Below, one piece after another: positions 26,941 to 34,481 of a stretch of DNA of 64,000 nt (the first letter of the stretch is position 1; each line of letters starts with the position of its first letter). The notes beneath the pieces are model-generated. The model did no database searches. It saw only the letters and a program-made list of their open reading frames with translations, and was not told the DNA's origin. Position numbers and translations under genes: made by a program. Origin of the DNA: JAICYJ01 sp963766445 (GTDB lineage Bacteria > Actinomycetota > Thermoleophilia > Gaiellales > JAICJC01); the NCBI GenBank assembly GCA_963766445.1, contig CAVXZW010000017.1:37606-101605 (forward strand). Direction: 5' to 3'.

Positions 26941-29468
26941 TCACTCGCCGAGCAGCCGCCCGAACAGGCCCTTCTTGCGGGCGCCGTCCCCGTCGCCGGC
27001 CGGCTCGGGCGCTGCCGCGGGCTGCGGTGGCTCTGCCGCCGGCTCCGGTCTGGCTGGGGGCGCGGCCACGGCTGCGGCCCTTGCGGACACGGGCTCGGCC
27101 GGCGGCGCCTCAGGCGCCTCGGTCGCGGCGTCAGCGTCAGCTCCCGGCGCAGGTTCAGCCACCGCCCTGGGCTTTCGCGCGCGCGGCTTTCGCGCCGGCT
27201 TCGGCTTCTCGGCGGCATCCGGCTCACCCACCTCGCCGTTTACGGCCGGCACCTCCGTGGGCGGCTCCAGCAGCGCAGCGTCCGGTGCGTCTTCCGCGGC
27301 TGCCGCGGCGGCTGTCCCCGCCGACTTGCGCGTGCGGCTGCGGCCGCCGCGGGTGCCACGGCGGCGCTTCGGCTTGGCCTCGCCGTCGGCCGCCGGCTCG
27401 CCGTCTCCGCTCTCGGCATCTGCGTCTGCAGCTGCGGGAGCGTCCTCGGTGTCTCCCGGCGCCTCGGCGCCGGCCGCCTTGGTTCGCGTGCGGCCGCCGC
27501 GGCTGCGGCGCCGCTTCGGCTTGGCCTCGGCGTCTGTGTCCTCGCCGTCCGCTGCGACCTCGACCACCTCTGGCGCCGACGCGGCCTCCTCGTCGGCGGT
27601 CATCCTCCTTGGCACCGGCCTTGCGGCGCGTGCCCGAGGTGGCGGTCGTGGTCGCGGTGCGGCGCCGCCGTCCGCGCGTGCGCTCCTCGAGCTCCAGACG
27701 CTCGCCCACCTCGCGGTCGAAGTCGGGCAGCTCGAACTCACCGGGCTCCGGCGGCAGCTCGATCGGCGCCGGCTTGGCGTCGAGCAGCGTGGCGTAGGCG
27801 ATGGTGCGCGTGGCGCGGTCGATCCGCACCCTGTGCTCCTGGCCCACGTAGCTGATCGCGCCGCCCACGATCACCTGGTAGCCGTTCAGCCGGGCGACGC
27901 CGTCGGACAGGTTGAACATGTGCGGCTCGTCGATCCGAAGCTTGGTCTCGTCGCCCTCCTTGACGGGCATGTCCGCTCCGTCGACCTCGAGCGCGTGTGC
28001 CCTCCTCGACCACGTCAACCTCCTCGAGCGGCATCCGCATCTCGCCCTCGAGCGTGAAGAAGCGGCCGGTCTCGCGCTCCAGCTCCAGCAGCTTGACGCC
28101 GCCGGGGCCGGCCAGCTTGGCCGCCACCTTCGAGTTCAGCCGGATCCGGAACGCCTCCGACGAGGAGGCGTGGGCCAGCTTTCGCAGCTTGCGCTCGGCC
28201 TCCACCGCCATCGTGTCCTGCGACAGCACGCGGCCCTCGCCGCCGCAGGTGGGGCAGATCGAGGTGAGCGTCTCGCGCACGCCCTCGGTCGTGTTCTGGC
28301 GGGTCATCTCAACCAGGCCCAACGGCGAGATGTCGACCAGGTAGGTCTTCGTGCGGTCCTTCGTCAGCTCTTCGGTCAGCACCGCGAGCAGCTCCTTGCG
28401 GTTGCGCTCGCGCTCGAGGTCGATGAAGTCGATCACGATGATGCCGCCGATGTCGCGCAGCCGCAACTGCCGCAGCACCTCGCGGGCGGCCTCGACGTTG
28501 GTGCGAAGCGTCGTCTCCTCGAGGTGGCTCTGCCGGGTCGATGAGCCGGAGTTCACGTCGATCACGGTGAACGCCTCGGCGTAGTCGAACAGCAGGTAGC
28601 CGCCCGAGGGCAGGTCGACGCGCCGGTTCAGTGTCGAGCGGATGGCGGCCTCGACGCCGTACTGCTCGAACAGCGGCTGGCTGCCGGTGTGCAGCTCGAT
28701 GCGGTCGGCGAACTCGGGCTGCGTGGTGCGCACCCAGCCCAGGATCCGGCGGTACTGCCGCTCGGAGTCGACCACGACCTTGTCGACGTTTCGGGTCAGC
28801 AGGTCGCGGATAACGCGCAGCGAGAGGTCGCCGTCCTGATGCACCATGGTCTTGGTGGGCGCGGTCTTCGCGCGCGCCTGCACCTGGGCCCAGATCTTGC
28901 GCAGGAAGCGCAGGTCGCGTTCGAGGTCCTCGAGCGTGGCGCCGGCGGCCGCGGTGCGGGCGATCACGCCCACTCCGTCAGTCTCGAGCTGCTTGACCAG
29001 CTTGCGCAGCCGCTCGCGCTCGCCGTCGGGAAGTCGCTTGCTGACACCGGAGCCCTCGCCATCCGGCGTCAGCACCAGGAAGCGGCCGGCGATGGAGAGC
29101 TCCATCGTCACGCGCGCGCCCTTGGTCTTCATCGGGTTCTTCTCGATCTGCACCAGGATGTCCTGGCCGTTCGAGAGCATGTCCGAGATCTTCTTGCGGC
29201 GGCGCGCGGTGGCGCTCAAGCCGGGGACGACCACGTCGCGCACCTGCAGGAACCCGTTCTTGGGGGCGCCGAAGTCGACGAACGCGGCGTCGATGGCGGG
29301 CAGGATGTTGTCGATCTTGGCCTTGTAGATGTTGCCGGCGATGGAGCCGGCGCCGCGCCGCTCGATGTAGGTCTCGACGGTGCGTCCCTCCTCGAGCACG
29401 GCCACTCGTAGCTCCGAGAGGTCGACCGAGATCAGGATGGTCTTGATGGTGTTTGCGATTACTGTCAC
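26941..29468 (-). CDS. rne: RNase E/G family ribonuclease with long charged tail, two +1 breaks
   Basis: Endoribonuclease of the RNase E/G family for rRNA maturation and mRNA decay. An S1 domain (GAGSIAGNIYKAKIDNILPAIDAAFVDFG) is followed by the catalytic region with TVIDVNSGSST and IIVIDFIDL (metal aspartates) and the zinc-link SICPTCGGEG. After about residue 500 a tail of about 300 residues alternates acidic Asp/Glu/Ala stretches with basic modules KPKRRRSRGGRTRT and KPKRRRGTRGGRSRT, ending KKGLFGRLLGE. Extra bases near 28008 and 27604 interrupt the frame; repaired length is 841 residues. The short N-terminal part resembles RNase G, the tail RNase E. Confidence 0.92.
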
Positions 29469-30112
29469 GTAGGGGCTCCTACCGGCGCTTCGCGCAGCAC
29501 GATGTTCGTGCGCACGAGCCGGATGATGGTTGGGGTCGCGCCGATGGTGGCTGCGACCGCGGTTGCGACTTCCTCGGGGCGGGCGGTGCCGGCCTCGGTC
29601 AGATCGATGTCCGCCGCGAGCCCGTCCGGGCCGTGGCTGATATGGGTGCAGAACGCGCGCACGTCGATGCGCTTGTCCGCCTTCTTGGGTGCGGTGCGGA
29701 TCACGACCGCCGCGTCGGCGGCCAGGTAGCGCTCGACCGCCTGATCCCAGTCGATGTCGTCGGCGACCTCGATCAGATACGACACGCAGCGCACGCGCGA
29801 CGCGGCCGGCTTGCCGACGGCCTGCTCGGCCGCGATCAGCTCGAACCCGGCCGGCAGTTGCTCCGACAGCCGCTCGGAGAGTTCCGCCGTGGCGGGCTCG
29901 CTGGTCAGCTCGACGTCTGCCAGCTCCGCCTCACTCTGCACCCCCACTGCCCGGGGCAGCGCTAGCGCGATTACCGGCCGGGGCCGCATGGCGCGGGAGA
30001 GGGCGACCTGATAGCCGGCGCGGCGGAGCGCCGACAGGAGTGTGTCAACCGTTTCGAGGTGCGACAGAAAACGCGCTCTGCCGCGGACCGCGAAGGTGAT
30101 GCGATATGTCAA
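29465..30112 (-). CDS. TIGR03936/DUF2344 family protein, radical SAM partner
   Basis: A 215-residue protein beginning TYRITFAVRGRARFLSHLETVDTLLSALRRAGYQVALSRAMRPRPVIALALPRAVGVQSEAELADVEL, the DUF2344 signature. In many bacteria this is fused to, or encoded next to, the TIGR03960 radical SAM protein, as here. Its role is unknown; the pair accompanies RNase E/G and L21/L27 genes. It starts with TTG directly after a T6 tract and overlaps the rne start by 4 bases. Confidence 0.88.
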   Translation of the reverse strand: MTYRITFAVRGRARFLSHLETVDTLLSALRRAGYQVALSRAMRPRPVIALALPRAVGVQSEAELADVELTSEPATAELSERLSEQLPAGFELIAAEQAVGKPAASRVRCVSYLIEVADDIDWDQAVERYLAADAAVVIRTAPKKADKRIDVRAFCTHISHGPDGLAADIDLTEAGTARPEEVATAVAATIGATPTIIRLVRTNIVLREAPVGAPT

Positions 30113-30248
30113 AAAACCAGCTCACTTGAGAAAAAACTTTCGTTTGGAGCGTGCGCCTGGGACTCGACTGGACCCTGGCTGCGGAACGCTCTGTCCCTAG
30201 GAGTGTAGCCGCTCCTCTTCGATACATCGGCGGGCGCGGCTCCGAGCT
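30113..30248 (-). other. Unusually A/T-rich spacer before the DUF2344-rne genes
   Basis: In a window that is otherwise extremely GC-rich, this 136-base spacer contains two T6 tracts (one at about 30111-30116, one at about 30124-30129 on the minus strand) and the segment CGAAAGTTTTTTC. There is also a short stem AGGAG/CTCCT. It could be a terminator after the radical SAM gene or an RNase E-sensitive leader of the rne transcript. No gene is visible. Confidence 0.4.
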
Positions 30249-32003
30249 TCAGTGCACGAGCAGGTTTCGCACCGGGCCGAAGCAGGCTCCGCAGTCGACG
30301 CAGCCGTCCCAGCGACAGTCGCCGGTGGCCACCTCGGCCTTGCTCTGCCACCACTCGTCGAGCAGGAATTCCTTGGTGATGCCGCTGCGCACGTGGTCCC
30401 ACGGCAGCTCGTCCCACTCGCCGAACTCGTGGGTGGCCTGCTCGTCCATGGTCGTGTCCAGCCGGGCGAACGCGTCGTGCCAGGCCTGCTCCTGGAACAT
30501 CTCGGTCCAGGCATCGAAGCGGGCGCCCCCGCGCCAGGCCAGCTCGATCACCTCGGCGGTGCGGTCGTCGCCGCGCGACAGCGCGCCCTCGAGCATCGAG
30601 GTGCGCAGGTCGTGCAGCGACAGCCGGATCTGGCGGGTCGGCATCGCGCGGCGCATGTAGGCCTGCTTGGCGGCGAGCTGGTCGCGCGGCGCCATGCCCT
30701 CCCACTGGAATGGGGTGTGCGGCTTGGGCACGAAGTTGGAGGCGCTCATGTGCACCGAGAAGCGGCCGCCCACGGCACGGCCGATCTCGCGGGCGCGGAT
30801 GCCGAGGTCGACGATGCCCTGCACCTCGTCGTGGGTCTCGCGCGGCAGGCCGATCATGAAGTACATCTTGAGGCTCGAGTACCCGGCCCGGAAGGCGGCC
30901 TCGATCGCGCTCTCGATCATCTCATCGGTGATGGTCTTGCAGATGATGTCGCGCATCCGCTGGGTGGCGGCCTCGGGCGCGAGCGTGATCGACGACTGGC
31001 GGGCGTTGGCGGCGGCGGTGAGGGCGACCGGGCCGGTGTCGACGCGGTTGGAGGGCAGCGACAGGTGCAGGTCGGGGGCGCGTTCCTTGATGCCCTCGAT
31101 GGCGGCCACGACGTCGGTGTAGTCGCTGGTGGCGAGGCTGGTCAGCGACAGCTCGTCGTAGCCGGTGCAGCCGAGCTGAGCGAGGCCGGCCTCGATCACC
31201 TGGTCGGCGGGGCGCTCGCGGACGGGGCGGTACCAGGTACCGGCGTGGCAGAAGCGGCAGCCGCGGGTGCAGCCGCGCATCACCTCGACGGAGGCACGCG
31301 AGAAGATGGCCGACGAGTAGGGCACGACCGGCGCGGTCGGCTGCGTCTCGATGCCGAACTCGGTGTAGATGGCGCGCTCGACGGGCCGGCGGCCGAGGGA
31401 CGGGACATAGACGGACGGGATCTGCTCCAGCAGGCCCATGCGGCCGGCCCGGTCGGGGGCGCTGTCGATCGCGTCCAGCACGGCCTCGAACGCCTCCTCG
31501 GACTCGCCCATGAAGAAGGCGTCGAAGAAGGGCGCCATCGGTGCCGGGTTGGAGGCGCTGGGCCCGCCGGCGATCACGATCGGGTCGGAGGAGCCACGCT
31601 CGGCGGCGCGGATCGGGATGCCGGCCAGGTCGAGCACCTCGAGCACGTTCGAGTAGGTCAGCTCCGCTTGCAGCGTGATGCCGAGCATGTCGACCTCGCC
31701 GACGGGCCGCCAGGTTTCGAGGGTGAACAGCGGGATGCCCTCGGCCCGCATCGCGTCCGCCATGTCCGGCCACGGGCAGTAGACGCGCTCAGCGGCGAAC
31801 GCCTCGCGGGCGTTGACCTGGGCGTACAGGATCTGCAGGGCCTGGTTGGAGATGCCGATCTCGTAGGCATCCGGATAGCAGAGCGCGACGAGGCGGGTGG
31901 CCTGCGGCTTGCGCACCTGGTTGGCCTCGCCGCCGATGTACCGGGACGGCTTCTGCACCGTCTCCAGCACCGCCTCGATCTTCTGGTCAAGCAGAGGCGC
32001 CAT
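30249..32003 (-). CDS. TIGR03960 family radical SAM protein
   Basis: A 584-residue radical SAM enzyme of unknown substrate. The N-terminus (KPSRYIGGEANQVRK, LVALCYPDAYEIGISNQALQILY) is diagnostic of the TIGR03960 group. A cobalamin-binding-like region (MLGITLQAELTYSNVLEVLDLAGIPI, IVIAGGPSASNPAPMAPFFDAFFMGE) precedes the cluster motif RGCTRGCRFCHAG (CxxxCxFC). The C-terminus has a cysteine cluster (GDCRWDGCVDCGACFG) that may hold a second iron-sulfur cluster. The start is supported by TAGCAT 6 bases upstream. Its partner DUF2344 lies downstream. Confidence 0.92.
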   Translation of the reverse strand: MAPLLDQKIEAVLETVQKPSRYIGGEANQVRKPQATRLVALCYPDAYEIGISNQALQILYAQVNAREAFAAERVYCPWPDMADAMRAEGIPLFTLETWRPVGEVDMLGITLQAELTYSNVLEVLDLAGIPIRAAERGSSDPIVIAGGPSASNPAPMAPFFDAFFMGESEEAFEAVLDAIDSAPDRAGRMGLLEQIPSVYVPSLGRRPVERAIYTEFGIETQPTAPVVPYSSAIFSRASVEVMRGCTRGCRFCHAGTWYRPVRERPADQVIEAGLAQLGCTGYDELSLTSLATSDYTDVVAAIEGIKERAPDLHLSLPSNRVDTGPVALTAAANARQSSITLAPEAATQRMRDIICKTITDEMIESAIEAAFRAGYSSLKMYFMIGLPRETHDEVQGIVDLGIRAREIGRAVGGRFSVHMSASNFVPKPHTPFQWEGMAPRDQLAAKQAYMRRAMPTRQIRLSLHDLRTSMLEGALSRGDDRTAEVIELAWRGGARFDAWTEMFQEQAWHDAFARLDTTMDEQATHEFGEWDELPWDHVRSGITKEFLLDEWWQSKAEVATGDCRWDGCVDCGACFGPVRNLLVH

Positions 32004-32009
32004 GGGGCC

Positions 32010-32015
32010 ATGCTA
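32010..32015 (-). promoter_or_regulatory. Leaderless-type -10 box for the radical SAM gene (TAGCAT)
   Basis: TAGCAT ends 6 bases before the ATG at 32003, between that start and the first palindromic repeat. Confidence 0.42.
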
Positions 32016-32025
32016 CCGGTTGGGG

Positions 32026-32058
32026 GTGGAACGCAGGTGCCGGGCACCGTCGTTACAC
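32026..32058 (+). repeat. Palindromic repeat copy A
   Basis: Core GGTGCCGGGCACC with flanking arms GTGGAACG and CGTT(A)CAC, 33 bases. It matches copy C (32195-32227) in inverted orientation at 32 of 33 positions. Confidence 0.85.
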
Positions 32059-32093
32059 CGTTCACATCTCCGTGACCATTCCGCGACAAGCGG

Positions 32094-32118
32094 CTGATAG
32101 AGAGGTGCCGGGCACCGT
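32094..32118 (+). repeat. Palindromic repeat copy B
   Basis: Same 13-base core as copy A but a different left flank (CTGATAGAGA). It matches copy D in inverted orientation at 24 of 25 positions. Confidence 0.85.
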
Positions 32119-32194
32119 TCCATCACCCGTGACGAGGCCGTGATCGCGATGTGACAAATCCAAGCGTCACGGATCCGTCACGCCGCGGTCACAC

Positions 32195-32227
32195 GTGGAA
32201 CGACGGTGCCCGGCACCTGCGTTCCAC
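32195..32227 (-). repeat. Palindromic repeat copy C
   Basis: Core GGTGCCCGGCACC between arms GTGGAACG and CGTTCCAC; it can fold as one long hairpin with two internal mismatches. Inverted partner of copy A. Confidence 0.85.
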
Positions 32228-32266
32228 CCGGGCGGCTCCCGCGCACCGGGCGTGCGGCAGGGGGCG

Positions 32267-32310
32267 CGTCACGGGACGGTCACGCCGGCGTCACGGGACG
32301 GTCACGCCGG
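32267..32310 (+). repeat. Two perfect 22-bp tandem units
   Basis: Two identical head-to-tail 22-bp units, each starting CGTCACGGGACG and ending GTCACGCCGG, lie between copies C and D. Further CGTCAC or GTGACG hexamers are scattered at 32120-32195, so the whole spacer is repetitive. Confidence 0.85.
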
Positions 32311-32326
32311 CGTCGCGCCAGTTACG

Positions 32327-32351
32327 ACGGTGCCCGGCACCTCTCCATCAG
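32327..32351 (-). repeat. Palindromic repeat copy D
   Basis: Fourth copy of the core GGTGCCCGGCACC, with flank TCTCCATCAG, inverted partner of copy B. The rest of the 407-base spacer (32004-32410) shows no gene on either strand. Confidence 0.85.
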
Positions 32352-32410
32352 TCTCGACCGGTGGTTGAGGGTTCCGGCGTTGTCGAACGGGCGCGTCGTG
32401 CCTGCGCCGG

Positions 32411-33331
32411 CTAGCGCCGCTTCCTGATCATCTCCAGCACCTCGGCCCGCACGCCTTCGGCAAGCGCGCGCAGGTGCGAGACGTCGGCCACCGCGCCGTG
32501 CGCGAAGTACTCGTCCGCAGCTCGCCCGAGCGCCTTCGTGGCCGAGTACGCGATCGCGCTCTTCACGGCCCAGCCCGCCACCGGCACCAGATCGAGCAGC
32601 TCGCGTGCGACCGCCCGGAACCCGAACCCGGCTCCCAGCACCGACAGCAGCTCCACCGCCCGGTCGGTCGACACCTGCTCGCCGTAGCAGGCACCGATCC
32701 CGAGCACCATCCGCATCTGCAGCGCCGTCAGGATCGGCATGTCCGCGCCCGGCACGAAGATGATCAGCGCCGTCTTCGCGTTCGTCCGCGCCGCCTTCTC
32801 GATCAGCCGGTCGACCACGTGCGGCCGCAGCGCCGGCAGCTGCGCCGCCAGGTACGGCCCGTTCGGCCCTGCTTTCTCCGCCAGCCGCTCCATCGCCCTC
32901 GCCGCCGGGAACCGCCCGCGCCGGTACGGCATCAGGTCGCTCGGCATCACACCGCGCACCCGGCCGGCCTCGGTCACCGCCGAGCTGGGCAGGTCGAGCG
33001 CCTCCAGCATCGCCAGCTTGGGTGCGGTCGCCCGACCGATCACCTCGAGGTCGGACCGCGTCTGCGCATCCAGCCCGGACACAACCTCACCGCCGTAGAC
33101 CACCACCGCCGCCTCCGACAGCCGCGTCGCATCGTCGCGAACCAGCCGCCGCACCGCGAACAGCTGCGCCGCCTGCGACGACCCGCCGCCCAGCGCCAGC
33201 ATCAGCTCGTCCAGCGGCTCCTTGCGCCCGCACAGCAGCAACGGCGCCGTACCCGTCTCCTGGCGGACGTCCTTGACGGCGCCGAACATGCGCCTGGCCT
33301 GACTGGTCGCGGCGCCCGCGGCGCTAGCCAT
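32411..33331 (-). CDS. DUF697 (YcjF-like) domain protein
   Basis: A 306-residue protein. The C-terminal DUF697 domain is clear: LIIFVPGADMPILTALQMRMVLGIGACYG, then ELLSVLGAGFGFRAVARELLDLVPVAGWAVKSAIAYSATKALGRAADEYFA, a hydrophobic glycine-rich pair of helices. The N-terminal half (APLLLCGRKEPLDELMLALGG, AAVVVYGGEV) looks like a P-loop-lacking alpha/beta domain. DUF697 proteins usually pair with Era-like GTPases; no GTPase motif is present here. The ATG at 33331 overlaps the rodA stop, so it belongs to the rodA operon. Confidence 0.82.
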   Translation of the reverse strand: MASAAGAATSQARRMFGAVKDVRQETGTAPLLLCGRKEPLDELMLALGGGSSQAAQLFAVRRLVRDDATRLSEAAVVVYGGEVVSGLDAQTRSDLEVIGRATAPKLAMLEALDLPSSAVTEAGRVRGVMPSDLMPYRRGRFPAARAMERLAEKAGPNGPYLAAQLPALRPHVVDRLIEKAARTNAKTALIIFVPGADMPILTALQMRMVLGIGACYGEQVSTDRAVELLSVLGAGFGFRAVARELLDLVPVAGWAVKSAIAYSATKALGRAADEYFAHGAVADVSHLRALAEGVRAEVLEMIRKRR

Positions 33332-34481
33332 ACGCGGGCCCTCGCCCGCCCAGCCGCGGTTCGGCGCGCCGGTACGCGTCCACATGGATCGCCTGCAGCA
33401 CGCCGATCGCAAACAGGTTTGTGATCGTGTGCGTGCCGCCGAAGCTCATGAACGGCAAGGGGATGCCGGTGATCGGCGCCACGCCGATCGTCATCCCGAT
33501 GTTGATGAAAATCTGGAACACGAGCATGCTGACGATACCCGCCGCCACCAGGCTGCCGAACGTCGACCTCGAGATCGTGATCACCTTCAGCCCCCGCCAG
33601 ATCAGCAGCGCGTAAAGGCCGAGCAGCCAGATCGCGCCCACGAAGCCGCGCTCCTCGCCCACCACCGAGAAGATGAAGTCGGTCGCGTGCTCGGGCAGGT
33701 AGTTGAGGCGCGTCTGCGTGGCGCCGGCGTACCCGGTGCCCCCCACTCCGCCGTGGCCGACCGCGATCATCGACTGCGTGATGTGGTACCCGTCGCCCTG
33801 GATGTTCGACGAGCTCGGGTGCAGGAACGCGGTCAGGCGATCCATCTGGTACTGCTTGATGACCGGGACGCCGAGCCCCGGCATGATCGAGAACACCATC
33901 GCTAGCGTCACCACGAAGGCCAGCCCCAGCCACGCGAAGTGCCGCCACGGTGCGCCCAGCACGAACAGCATGCCCAGCGTCACCGCCGCGTACACGAGCG
34001 CCGTCCCGAAGTCGGGCTCCGCGAACACGAGCAGCGCCGGCAGCGCCATGTAGGCCAGCGCGCCCAGCGTCAGCCGGGCCGGGCTCCACTCGTTGCGCCG
34101 GTTCCCCAGCCACGCCGCCAGCCCCACGATCAGCAGCAGCTTGCCAAGCTCCGACGGCTGGAACTGGAACACACCCAGGTTGATCCAGCGCTGTCCGCCC
34201 TGCACGCTGGTGCCGATCACGAGCACCACCATCGTCGAGAGCACGACGAACAGGTACAGCAGCGGGTTGATTCGGCGCAGGAACCGCGGCGGCACCAGCG
34301 AGATCAGCAGCATGCCCGCAACCCCGACCACCGCGTAGGCCAGCTGGCGGTTGTAGTAGTAGGTGGGGTCGCCGGGGATGTCGTTGCGGGTCGCGTTGCG
34401 CAGGATCCAGAGGCCGTAGGTCGTGATCGCAAGCGCGGTGGCCAGCATCATGTAGTCGAGGTGTCGCAGGTAGGTGCGCAT
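33324..34481 (-). CDS. rodA: SEDS peptidoglycan polymerase RodA
   Basis: Membrane glycosyltransferase that polymerises lipid II in the elongasome. The 385-residue product has about ten helices and the SEDS signatures QGGQRWINLGVFQFQPSELGKLLLIV, AEPDFGTALVY, GGVGGTGYAGATQTRLNYLPEHATDFIFSVVGEERGF and GMTIGVAPITGIPLPFMSFGGTHTI. Features such as YLPEHATDFIF favour RodA over FtsW. The ATG at 34481 overlaps the mrdA stop by one base. Gene order mreC-mreD-mrdA-rodA is classical. Confidence 0.95.
   Translation of the reverse strand: MRTYLRHLDYMMLATALAITTYGLWILRNATRNDIPGDPTYYYNRQLAYAVVGVAGMLLISLVPPRFLRRINPLLYLFVVLSTMVVLVIGTSVQGGQRWINLGVFQFQPSELGKLLLIVGLAAWLGNRRNEWSPARLTLGALAYMALPALLVFAEPDFGTALVYAAVTLGMLFVLGAPWRHFAWLGLAFVVTLAMVFSIMPGLGVPVIKQYQMDRLTAFLHPSSSNIQGDGYHITQSMIAVGHGGVGGTGYAGATQTRLNYLPEHATDFIFSVVGEERGFVGAIWLLGLYALLIWRGLKVITISRSTFGSLVAAGIVSMLVFQIFINIGMTIGVAPITGIPLPFMSFGGTHTITNLFAIGVLQAIHVDAYRRAEPRLGGRGPAYG

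Noticed and set aside
32026..32351. CRISPR array
   Set aside because: The repeats are palindromic, in both orientations, irregularly spaced, and there are no cas genes.
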